Part shown: in pieces, positions 37,401-49,200 of the stretch
Layout of the letters: every line of letters begins with the position of its first letter
How positions within the stretch are numbered: position 1 is the stretch's first letter
Assembly (NCBI GenBank): GCA_916610825.1
Contig: OU744451.1
Span: 6,100,345 to 6,164,344 of the forward strand
DNA: 64,000 nt
Direction: 5' to 3'
Source of the DNA: Haliclystus octoradiatus
Taxonomy: Eukaryota; Cnidaria; Staurozoa; Stauromedusae; Haliclystidae
The notes under the pieces: generated by a model
What the model saw: the letters and a program-made list of their open reading frames with translations, nothing else
Databases searched by the model: none
What the model was told of the DNA's origin: nothing
Program-made: the position numbers and the translations under genes

Positions 37401-39126
37401 ATCATCGTCCCCAATTTCTACTAATAGGAAATAATCGGCATCGACAAATCAACCACTTTGTCAATTGTTTAATCGATTTTTTTCAGACTATTCAAAATTC
37501 ATTAATTAAATGTTTTGGTATATCAATTCAAAAGTTGACTCGCTCAGTACAGTTGCTATTTTGTTTGAGATAAAGGGTTTAAAACAAAGTTAACATTGGA
37601 AGAATAGTGTTTTTAACTTTTTGACTAGTAAAAATGTTGTAATAGACTAAAGTAGGGAAATCAAGGGTTTGAACAAATTATAGCATATCAACGGTGGAAA
37701 CGAGTATATCTTCAATCAAATTTACATAATTACCGATGCTTCTTCAGGTGAGATGGCGTGGCATACAAAACGACCTTTAACATCATAGAGCAAGCGGAAG
37801 TGTTCACCAGTCTTTGGGATAGAAACAACATCTGAAATGTAAGACACAACATAACTAATTAATGAAACAAAACATTATGCATTCAACTGTTCAACAACCA
37901 GATTTATGCCCTAGAAAGACAATCATATTGGGATAAGTACACACTGGATGAAACGCACGATATATAGGATGCCGGTTTGATAGAATGACCTACTGGCTGG
38001 CCAGAGATGCTTTTATAATAGATTTCCCTGAACATTTATTCGCAGGCGGCTGGAGAAACTTGAACTGTGTACTCTGTAGACTGGACTACATAATAGCCAA
38101 TCAGTATATGTGCATATTACTGACACAGAATTTGTACTATGAATGACTTACCGCTATACAGATTTATGCAATTGAAACATGTTGTACAACAAATATTAAT
38201 TTATTGACACCATGGCAAAGATGGGATATGTTTTGAGATTCCTTGCTGGGCCTCAGCATTAATACGCACAACTTGACATTGAGTGATCAGTAATGTGGCA
38301 TCAGATGCATGATTGTCAGCTAGCAGCAATTACATCTCAAAGAATATCTGGGTGATGCATGCTAATTCCAGACTGAAAAGTTTGTTGTGCGCAGCAGACT
38401 TTCCTACGTAGGATTTCAACTAAACTTGATTAAATCTCAGGCGCGAAAATTGCAATATTTTCAATCTAGTGCTAATTGATCATTATTTAAACTCACCCAT
38501 GAAACCAGCTGGGTATGTCATATCTGTGCGTACTTTGCCATCAACTTTAATAAGCCTCTGTTTCATAATTTTCTTAACTTCATCGTAGTTCAGAGCGTAC
38601 TTCAGACGATTTCTCAAGAAAATAATCAGTGGCAAACATTCACGAAGTTTATGGGGACCAGATGATGGACGTGGAGCCTAAAAGCAATGATTAATTTCTG
38701 ATATATATGATATATAAAATGTACACATAAACAACAGCTTTAGTCAAATGGTACATAAACTAATTAACCACATATAAATACGAGCTATATATCTATTTTA
38801 CAAACAAATTATGAACTATGCTATAGCTTCAAACCAAGTGTGGATAAGAGTCAAACTAAACTATGAGTGCTCATACAACAGTACAAATAAAACTATAATA
38901 TAAATGTGAAAGACTTACGAATCTGCCACTGAGCTTATCCAACATCCAATGTTTTGGTGCATTGAGCCGCTTGAGATGTTTTCTCGGTCCACGAGCCTAA
39001 AATAGAGTACATATGTCCAGTGTAATTCCTCTTTCCTCGAAAACATGATGAATCGATGAGATTTGATGAGAGATTGCTGTGGTTTTGCAAGATTTAACCA
39101 TCACACTTTTCAATAAAACTCACCAT
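34493..39126 (-). CDS. RPS4: 40S ribosomal protein S4 (eS4), complete
   Basis: Structural protein of the small ribosomal subunit body that binds 18S rRNA. Six coding exons, in order: 39124-39126 (the ATG alone), 38919-38996, 38497-38677, 37734-37831, 36990-37236 and 34493-34677. Phases 0, 0, 1, 0, 1 all fit; the product is 263 residues, the same as human RPS4X. The N-terminus is [19 protein letters not shown]; the S4 RNA-binding region follows ([20 protein letters not shown]), then the central domain with [10 protein letters not shown] and [11 protein letters not shown], and the C-terminal KOW-type region with [17 protein letters not shown]. The tail is [15 protein letters not shown]. An intron directly after the start codon is known from RPS4 genes of other animals. 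Intron 5 is 2.3 kb and carries a hAT element and a MITE. I saw no clear C/D-box snoRNA in the introns. Confidence 0.98.
35516..35682. mobile_element. GGTCCGACAAAA-type MITE
   Basis: Inverted ends GGTCCGACAAAA and TTTTGTCGGACC around about 170 bp containing TTATTGGTCAAACATCAACA. Related copies: 40842-40999, 48280-48458, 52490-52666, 53007-53240 and 55776-55947. In RPS4 intron 5. Confidence 0.8.
36178..36627. mobile_element. Non-autonomous hAT element, 8-bp target duplication
   Basis: Ends TGGTGATGGTGAC and GGTTACCATCACCA, flanked by a perfect 8-bp duplication GTTTTCAA (36170-36177 and 36628-36635). 450 bp, no transposase frame. A relic copy lies at 50516-50897. In RPS4 intron 5. Confidence 0.88.
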
Positions 39127-39160
39127 TTTGACAACAGTCTTTGAGGAAAAGAGAGAACCA
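39127..39160 (-). promoter_or_regulatory. RPS4 5' leader with TOP-like pyrimidine tract
   Basis: Read on the minus strand the leader is a pyrimidine run (TTCTCTCTTTTCCT, 39144-39157) about 20 bases before the ATG. Transcription starting at a C in this run would give a 5'TOP mRNA, the usual mTOR-dependent translation control of ribosomal protein genes. No TATA box seen. Confidence 0.65.
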
Positions 39161-40039
39161 TAGACGGTGGCCTCTTTTTGGAAAACAAAACCAGCGAGGC
39201 CAAGAAAGGATCGGATTGAGATGAGATCGTCTGTTGTTGATTTTTATAAAACGATCAAGATCGATATACGATAAAGATGAAGGTATATGTAAAGTACTAT
39301 ATTTATAAAATACAACGAATGAAGCTATGAAGAATGGTCATCGGGGTATACAAGAGCATCGTCTCGAATGCAATGTTGAACAATTTTATGCCCTTCGATA
39401 CACGTGTTAATTTACGACCAATATTGAACGATACGAGTGACCATATAAACGCACTTATCAATCCTTCTATCTTTATGAAATATTTTAGATACATATTTAT
39501 TATAGTTACTATTAAATGCATAATCAAGACCAGCATCAAATTGACAGTTACATTGCATTGACATTCTCGGGGATAATCGCTTTTATGACTAATCGAGATT
39601 TATCAATTAAGCCTTCATTTTCTGTAACTTAATTAAAGTTTCATCCCGTTGGCCCAGCCTGCGTGCAAACTACGTCGGTTCTTTCATGTTTGATTGCGAT
39701 CATCAGATAGATCTATAGTCTTTGATTCCATTATTATCATTTACCCTCTATACCTGACAAAGTCTACAGAAGCCTATACCACCAATTAACATATAGAAAC
39801 TATCGCTAATTACCAGACCATAACGCACTATGTTGGCTCAAGCTCAACTCCGGTCATTACCCTCATAGAGGTACAAGTATATCTTATACCTTTAATATGA
39901 TTTCCCCCGTCATGTTAATTATTAACAACAACAACTACAGAACCAGATTGATTCATATATATATATACATAACTAAATCTCTACAAAGATTGCCTCGAAT
40001 GAATCCCTTATGGTATTCTCCATTTATAGCCTCTAACCA
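39161..40039. other. Intergenic upstream of RPS4
   Basis: RPS4 promoter side. No exon recognised. A partial copy of the GCGATCATCAG repeat is near 39690. Confidence 0.4.
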
Positions 40040-40323
40040 GATTCCAGAAGGCTGTACCAGAAGGTTTACAAAGAACAAAACAAGGTTTGAAAACGTAATC
40101 TATTTGCAATTGGAAATTTGAATCAGAATTGAGAACTTCGAGTTTGATCAGGAATATCAAAAACATCAACTTATGGGTAAGAAAGTCATGTAAAAATTTA
40201 TAAAAGTATGCTAGTTATTATACAAAGCAATCAGTGCACATTTTCCTATGAGCTATTTGGCGCACAGGAGCCACGTAAGGGGAAAGCAAGATGGCATCAC
40301 AAAATCACGAGCCACTACGGAGA
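40040..40323 (+). repeat. 283-bp segmental duplication, copy 1
   Basis: Near-identical to 40988-41270 in the same orientation. It starts GATTCCAGAAGGCTGTACCA, the end of the GGTCCGACAAAA MITE family, and ends with an ATG-led stretch encoding MASQNHEPLRR in a good context, after which the copies diverge. The two copies flank the last SRRM1 exon. Confidence 0.85.
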
Positions 40324-40631
40324 TCTAATCAGTATGGACTCTACTGATTATTTACTTATTTTATCCATGTTTGTCCTTGTCATTTCATAGCAACTTTAAT
40401 TAAGATCATGTGTCAAGAATAAATAAAAATAGACTTTCAAAGAAAAATAAAGAGACAAAAAACAGGATAAAAATAAAGAAGGTTATACGCAAAAGAATTG
40501 ATAACCTTATCAATGATACAATTTAAACCATTTGTATATAGATTATATTTTTAGTTGTAAAGTCTATAACTCACAGATCAATAATAGGTTGTCTATAGCT
40601 AGATAATTGACAATGATTAAAATACAAACAA

Positions 40632-40637
40632 TTTATT
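40632..40637 (-). promoter_or_regulatory. Polyadenylation signal AATAAA of SRRM1
   Basis: AATAAA on the minus strand 33 bp past the SRRM1 stop codon at 40670-40672. Confidence 0.7.
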
Positions 40638-40669
40638 AATCATTAAATGCTTGTGCAGCAAGAACACTG

Positions 40670-43109
40670 TTAATCTGATGAGGATGCTGACGAATCATTT
40701 TTCTGTTGTTTCATTGATTGCAGTGCTTTTTCTCGTAATGCCTTTTCTAATTGAACATATTCATGCTGTACATCACTTCCATCTGATTCATCACCAGACT
40801 AAAACATATACATATATATCAAACATTGTCTAATAACAAACAGGGTCCGACAAAAGTAGGAATCCTGGAATCCTAGATTCCGAAAGGTTAGAGGAAATTC
40901 AGAAGAAAAATTGAAATTTGATATTTTTATGATTTATAGGTCAAACATCAACAAAAAATTCAGAAGAAAATGTTGAAATATCTCTAGGATTCCAGAAGGC
41001 TGTACCAGAAGGTTTACAAAGAACAAAACAAGGTTTGAAAACGTAATCTATTTGCAATTGGAAATTTGAATCAGAATTGAGAACTTCGAGTTTGATCAGG
41101 AATATCAAAAACATCAACTTATGGGTAAGAAAGGTGTAAAAATTACAAAAAAGTGTGCTAGTTATTATACAAAGCTATCAGTGCACATTTTCCTATGAGC
41201 TATTTGGCGCACAGGAGCCACGTAAGGGGAAAACAAGATGGCATCACAAAATCACGAGCCACTACGGAGAGTGATTTTAGCCTTCTGAGTTTTTAAGAGA
41301 ACTGTGCGCCACTCGCTTAATAACAGCCAAACTTGCATTTTGAAAGTCGGGTTTAGTGATACTTGTTATAGTCGTCACCTCTTATTCAGCAGCCACATGT
41401 CTATAGTGGTCCCTGTATATAAAGGTCACCTGCATGTAATGGCCAATTTATCTACCTCTCATAGGTGGCTGTTATATACAGGTTTCACTTTAGAGGTAAA
41501 GGACGTACGTGAGAAATGTTGATCTCAGATTTGACCATTGGCAGATAAACTGTATCACATGTTACAGTCAAACTCAGCTTATATCCCCCTTTTAACGTCC
41601 TATCTTGCTTAATACCCCCGCATAAACACTTGATTCTAGTTTCCCCCTTCTCCATAGAAACCCTTGAAGTCTATCTCGCTTAATGTCTTTATTTGCACTA
41701 GAGGGTTGATGTTAAGAAAGATCAACTGCACTTGATTAGATTAAAAATTGAAAACTGTAAAAAATCGTATCTCCTTTTGCGCAGAATTAAAGTTTCCAAC
41801 GTCCATAAATTTTTATAATTCTGACTACGTTTTTTCTAAGTAAGCCTTCTTGTCATTATGGCTGTCGTTCCAAGTTTGGAAAACAGTGAATGATCAAAAA
41901 TAGGGTATATTCAACTTTAAGGCTGCGTTTACACGACAAGTGGACTTACGAAACCCGGGTGAATTTTAGTCTTGATTGTCCTCGCGTCTAGACGAAACCA
42001 GGAAACCCGAGAGAAATTAGTTCGCTTAGCAACTCTATCAGGACTTTTGAAAGTCAGGATAGGAAACCCTGGTTCTCAAGCCAGACTTTGCAAAACCCGG
42101 GTCATTCTGTGGTCTAAACAGAGGTTTATGGAAAACCCGGGTTTACAAAAGTCCATTTTCATTTCGCAGCGATACGGCATGTAAATATTGGCAACCACTT
42201 GGCTCTGTTTTAGGATAAAATACTATAGTTTAGTGAAACTATTCAATGAATCTGTTTATACAAGATAAAATCGTGAATAACATGTATTTAAAATGCATAG
42301 TTTACAAAAGTGGTGGCAATTCAAATGGAATTTTATTAGATATGAATAACAAAAGTAATTTTTAATGACTTAAATAAAAAAAACATATCGATCTGAATCT
42401 ACAGCATCGAAGAAGTATAAAAATCCAATTTCAACGAAAATCCGATGAGAAATAGTGGAGTTACAGCGTTTTATTTAGACAAAATAGAAAAATCTAGCCT
42501 TGTGTAAACTGATACCCTATCTGAACTTTTTGAAATTTGACTTATGGAAGACTTAGACTTTTGAAAACCCGGATTTCTGCTCTTGTGTAAATGTAGCCTA
42601 AATATTTCCGCTTATACGCGTCCAATTCAAAATCTTTTTCGCCATTTTTCATCATTTAGCTTCAGCCACTGGAATCTGTGTTAAATTTTTTACGTTCAAT
42701 TTAACAATTACCTGTTTTCCTTTCTTTTTCTTGTGTTTATGTTTCTTGTGTTTACTACTATGCTTTTTATGCTTTTTGTGCTTTCCGTGTTTCTTTTTCT
42801 CCTTTTTCATGCTATCATCCTGTTCAACATCAAAAAACAAACCAAATCAATAAAATTGTGTTAACCATGTGATGATATAAAATGTATCTAATGACTGTAT
42901 GTATTTCTCTATATAGAATGAGAGTGAAAAATGAGACATGCTAGAATTACGCTAATCACGCTTCAAATTTCACACCATAAGCTGATCATCAGTCGATTTA
43001 TTTCAACTCCTCCTTTAAAATTTCAATTAAGTTAATTTGAAATAAATCGTCTGATGATCGATAGTTTCATTAAGCACTATACCTAAGAACTGGTGGGAAA
43101 ATCCCATTA

Positions 43110-43208
<99 letters not shown>

Positions 43209-46200
43209 TATTATTATCTCTCTATATATACAGTATGAAATTGTTTCATGGTGGAATTAGTAATACATTGCACATTCACTTGCTCAGAGATTTCTCCATA
43301 AGTCTTGCTTTGGTAAAATTGGTGCACACATCGAGTAAATCTCTAATGGAAGCACATGCGGTAAGCAAAAGGGGCCAGGTTTCAAGGGTAGGCCTACAGG
43401 CGTTTATTCCGACAGTTTTAGTAGCGAAGGATTGCTTCATATTTTGACAATATGAAATACAGCTGTTCAGTGTTCACACACCAAACAGTTGTCTAGAAGA
43501 AGATTGTGTCTCAATTTATAACGTAATGACTTGACTGAAAATCTCTGCATGCTGCTACAGTCATTAATACATCATCTCTGGTGCAGACAAAATTGGGCCG
43601 ATATTGAGCAAAGCAGGAATATGAGAGTACATAGGCCTAAGCAGCATGGAAAACAGCTATTAAATTTCTGTGGATATCAATCAAGCAAGTTTGACTGTTG
43701 GAGTCAAAAGCACATGTAAAATGAGAAGGACTTACCTCTGTTGCAATAGCATCAACAAGTTTCTCGTCAATTTCCATGGGCTGCTCGGTAGAATGATTTT
43801 TCTGTTCACCGTCACTTTCAGAGCTGCTATGTCGTTTTGTTTCAGATTCTTTGTGAGAAGATTTACTCTCTTTCCGGGATGATCTTGAAGGGGAGTCTTG
43901 TCTGCTTGAAGTTCTTTTGGGTGAGTCTAACTCTCTGTGATCTGATGCCTTCTTGTCGTCATCGTTTGATTCAGATTCATTCACTTTTTGTTTCTTTGAT
44001 GGTCTTCTTCGCTCAGGATCTTCCATTCTACTATCGCTTTCTGATCTTCTATCGTGTGCTTTCCTTTTCACTTGGATTGATTTTTCATCTTCCCTATCAC
44101 TATTATTGTCACTAGATGACTTACTTGGTGAACGCTGTCTTTTTACTTTCTCTTTCTTTGGTTTGTCTTGAGCGTCACTATCAGATGATACATCTCTTTT
44201 CTGTCTCATTTTTTCTTTACTACTACTACTTTTTGGTGGTGATTTCTCTTTTGATATATTTACATCGGAATGATCATCTGATGAAGAACTACCAGATTCT
44301 GAATCTGATTGCAAAGTCTTATTTTTACGCTTATCTTTTCTTACTGTTGGACTTTCCTTTATAGATTTATTATTTCGCCTCACAGGAGACATTGATTGCT
44401 TTCGCCTTGAGGAAGAATCTCTTTGCTGGGTCCTACGTTCTTTACGAGGAGATTGTGATCTACTATTATTTCTCGCTGCTGGAGAGGATACTTTTTTATT
44501 TCTACGCTGCGATGGAGAATGTGAAACACGTCGATGCTGCGGTGGAGACGGTGAGCTACGACGACGTTGCCGAGGTGAACGAGATCTTCGTCGACGCGGC
44601 TGGGGTGAAGGAGATCTTCTCCGACGTTGTGGTGGAGAAGGGGAATCACGCCGCCGTTGTTGGGGCGATGGGAACCTTCGCCTGCGCTGTTGGGGTGAAA
44701 ATGAGCTACGTCGGCGTTGCTGAGGTGACGGTGACCTACGCCTTCGAGGTTGAGGGGATGGTGAACTACGCCGGGTATGTTTTGCTTTGCTATCTTTGTG
44801 GGAGCGTTTTGGTGAAGATCGACGTTCATGTCTTGGTGGTGGAGATGGTGAAGCAGAAGGTTGTCTCTTATTTCTTTTTCGAGGTTCTGGAGATTGAGAT
44901 GGAGTTCTGTCCTTGCGCCTATTTTGTCTCTCTTGATTTCTCATTGGTGATCGGTCATTTCTATTACGGGAGTGTCTTGGCCGCCGATCTGGTGACATTC
45001 TGTTTCTTGGTGGAGTGGAAGAACGCCTTCTACCTCTCTGTTGACTTCTTTGTTTTGGTGAGAGCCTACGCTTCTCAATGCGTTTACGATATTTTGATCC
45101 ACGTTCGTCACCTGAAGATTCAGAAGTTCCTGAGGAGGATGAAGAGCTGTCACGTTTCTTACGATAATGACGGCTGCCAGCTTTGTCAGATTTATGGTAC
45201 TTGATGGGTGAAGATTCTTCATGTTCACTTGGTGATGCCTCACTTTCACTTGAAGAGGAGCTACCTGATTGTGAAGCAGAAGATGATCTTTTTTTCTTTA
45301 TAGTCTTCTTTACCTCTTGGTGCGAATACTCTGATTCTTTAGTAACTTTTTTCCTTTTCGTAACAATCTCATCACGGGCTGGAGAGTGGTCAGATGAAGA
45401 TGATGAAGATGAACTTTCCTTGGGTTTGGGTTTACCAGTTGTTCTTTTTGGAGAAGGCGAACGTGAACCAGATGATGAAGAAGGCTTTTTTCTTCCGCGA
45501 TGGCTGCTCCTGGAGCAAACAACATCCATTATATCAACAAATAATAGTAATAATGTTACATTTTCAAACATATAAAATCCTGATTGATAGTTACCTCATA
45601 AACATAAGTGCTTTTATAACAAATTTAAATATAAATACATGACTTTGATAGGATAATAACAAAGATTTTCAACAATCGCAGCTATTATTAAGTTTTGCAT
45701 CAAGTCATCCTCGCTTACAAATAATTCATCTGACCATGTGCTGAAAAACTTTTGTCCGTGATTGTTTTTTCGTATAATTATGTTTGGACTTATTTATTTT
45801 TGAATATATACATTCTTAATATTCAGAATATGGTTTCTTCCTCTAACAAAAATAATAAAGGATGTGAAGAAATAAAAGGGAAAAATCCAACTGTTTATTG
45901 TTTGTTAGCAATAAACACAAATGGCATTAAGGCGACGAAAAGAAAATAATATTGGAGGAGATCAAGGAGGAATAAAATTGCTGGTTATGGCATTATTCAC
46001 ACATGATCTAAACAATCACTAGGAAAATCACCATTATTTATCTTGTGTAGCAAGTCATCTTGTTTTTCAAAAACGTTTTGCATTGCAATGTAAAATACAC
46101 ATGATTTTAACTTGTTTAGCTATCAAATTGCGTTTGGAAAATTCAAAACAAAAAAACAAAAATCGACCAAAATAAATCCGAAATTTCAGCCAAAAAGAGA

Positions 46201-49200
46201 AACTGTATTATTTTGGTGACTGCAGAAAGAACGTATCGGCTGTCGGTGCATCTCTACAGTATATGCGTGCACTGATGCGGCGATGAGGGATTAATCGCTG
46301 TTCTTCCATACATTGTGCTGTCAATCTGCCACTGAGCTACCAGTGCACACATACCATTACCAGCAAATAAATTTAAATACATATCGACAATTATCATACA
46401 GTGAAACCTGTATATAACAGCCAACTACTAGAGGTAGATAAATTGACCATTATAGACAGGTGGCGACTGTTATAACAGGTTTTACTGTACAAGTAAATCA
46501 GACATCCTTTATGATTTATCAACATATAAGAGGAAAACAACTTAGAAGACAACATACCTTGGCTTCCTGACTGGTGACTGTGATCTACTACGAGAATGAC
46601 TTGGAGATCTTCGCCTTCTTCTAGGTGATGGATGGCGACGACGAGGTGATGGACTATATCTTGGGACGTATACATTGCGGCGACGAGGAGAAGGTGAGCG
46701 ACGACGTGGGGAAGGGGAGCGGCGACGTGGAGAAGGAGAGCGACGACGCGGCGAAGGAGAGCGACGACGTGGAGAAGGAGAGCGACGACGCGGCGAAGGA
46801 GAGCGACGACGGTTGCGATGATGTACTGGAGATCTCGAGCGTGACTTTGAAGGAGATCTCCTCCTTCTGCGATTTCTGACAGGTGATCTTGATACAGACT
46901 TATTACGATTTCTACTAAGGTTTGGCGATGATGATTTTGATCTACTTGATGAACGTGACCTTCTACGCCTAGAAATAAAAGAATACAAACAGTTCAGCAT
47001 ATACTTATGTAGTAGAGACATCATTGCCATTATCATATATAGCAACATATGACATGAAAAACAACGAAAAGAACGAGTCAATGAGATCAACTCACCTTTC
47101 ATGTGATGATCTTCTTCTCCTATCTGAAAATCAAGATTAATATCTAATCAATCAAATTACCATGCAATTTCACTTTTATCAATAATAGGGTCCGCCTGAA
47201 TGGAAATATCGTATGCCAACATAATATATTATACTATGTCTCTTTAGTAGTGCATAAAGATTGTTCAAGCTATCACCTTTAAATGATCAACCCTGAAGCT
47301 CAGCCTGATTTTTAGAAGACTTTATATTACTGGAATTTGTTCAATTTGAAGACTGTATCTGTCTCAAAATTTGTTAGACTTTGAATTCCGACAAAAGCCT
47401 AGGCCAGGCAACACAAATGCAGTTGTAGAGTATTCTACGTATTCTGCTTTTTTACTTCATATACAAAACAGATTAAATCATAAAATGTGTAATGTAGGAT
47501 GGCTTCAAAGGCGTGCTCATAGACTGAGCACCACAGAACTAAAACGGCAGGTTTCTCCGGGCAACTTGAAAATCACATGAAAGTGTACATAAAAATATGC
47601 TGAACAATTCCCTATTTCTTGTTTCAATTAAATTCTATTGTGAACCCTTCAAAAATCCAATTTATATTTCATGATTAACGGTCAAAGCCTTCTTATCGTT
47701 TTGAGAAAATGCTCCATGTGCGCTTCATGATCTTTGATTCTTTTGTTCTCCCATGATTTTGCGAATCCATAGAAGCATGACGAAAACACGAAATGTGTGA
47801 ATTAAGAGGGCTCTGACCGTGAAATGATTTACAAATTCATCGTTTGTGAGCTCCACGATAAAATTTGACTAAAACAAGAAACAGGAAGGTATTTATGGTA
47901 TTTTTATGAACATTTTGTGTGAATTTCAAGTTGCCCGGAGAAACCTGCCGTTTTAGATATGTAGCGCTCGGTCTATCGCAGGCAGGCTAGGCTCAGCAAA
48001 ATTGAAATTATTGTTCAGACTTTTTTGGATCACACAATATATTTTGCCTTTTGTAATCATAACCGTAGTAAAAGTGGTTGGATTGTATAATTCAAAGCCC
48101 CCTTGATCTGGAACAATCAAAACACTAAATTGTATTCAGAATCAAAATAATGATACAACTGAATTTTTCTGATCCTTTATGGAAATGGAAATTGAACATA
48201 GAGACATGCGCTCAATGCTTATAAATGGCTACCCTAAAATAAGGACATACAATCTGAACCAGAGTATCAGAATCAGGAAAGCAGGAATACAAAATACAAA
48301 AGAAATACAAAAGCAGGAATCCTATAATATGAAAGGCTAGACCAAATTCAGCAGAAAATTGATATTTTTATTGGTCAAACGTCAACAACAAAAAATCCGA
48401 AGACAATGTTGAATTGCCTCTAGGATTCCAGAAAGCTTAACCTTTTGTCGAACCTGATCATAACATTGAATGACCTATGACCTCTATGACCCCTATGACC
48501 TTAAAACGTTGATATGTTCAATAGGGGTGCTAAAGCTCCAGTTCTTTAATTTTTGAGGTCACAATATTATAGTTAAATTATATATTATTAGATACTAAAT
48601 ACATAAGTTGATAGTAGTTATAGCGGAATATTTGAACATACCAGACGTATTTCTTCCTCTTGAATTCTTTGATTTCTGGAATACATTAAATGGTACAAAG
48701 GCACGATTTAAAATCAAAATAGAATTGATGGTATATAGCCTTAGCTTTAATGATTCCAATCTATGATACAGGAAGGAGTTAGCACAAGCAACTACTTCAG
48801 GTCCAAATTAAACAGGCCTATTTCTAATTATAAAGTAGACCATTAATTTGAAAACTTAGACAGCAAATTAAATTATTGTTTCACTGATTTGATAAACAAA
48901 TTAAATTATTGTTTCAACAATCCTGATAAACAAAAAGTCTCATTATAGATGTTATTGTTGACTCTTCAATAAATGAATATATTGTTTCTATTGAGCAGAG
49001 GGAATACATTTGTTTGTTTTTTCAGAATAAAAAGAACTTGTAGAATTATGAAACCTAGCCAGCAAGCAGATCCAGCAGGATTAGTAGTGTATGCTTACTG
49101 CCAAACAGAATGCTTGAGCTGGGCTGACTTGGAGGAGTGGCTGAAATGTAAGAAAACCACTGATTGTCTACTGTTCATAAGCCAATCACAATCTGGTTCT

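Noticed and set aside
34678-39123. Intronic snoRNAs in RPS4
   Set aside because: Checked intron 3 for paired C and D boxes on the transcribed strand by eye and saw no convincing pair; the other introns were not examined as closely.
44392-45204. Long plus-strand open frames opposite the SRRM1 RS exon
   Set aside because: They are mirror frames of Arg/Ser-rich coding DNA; the minus strand has splice signals and SRRM1 homology.
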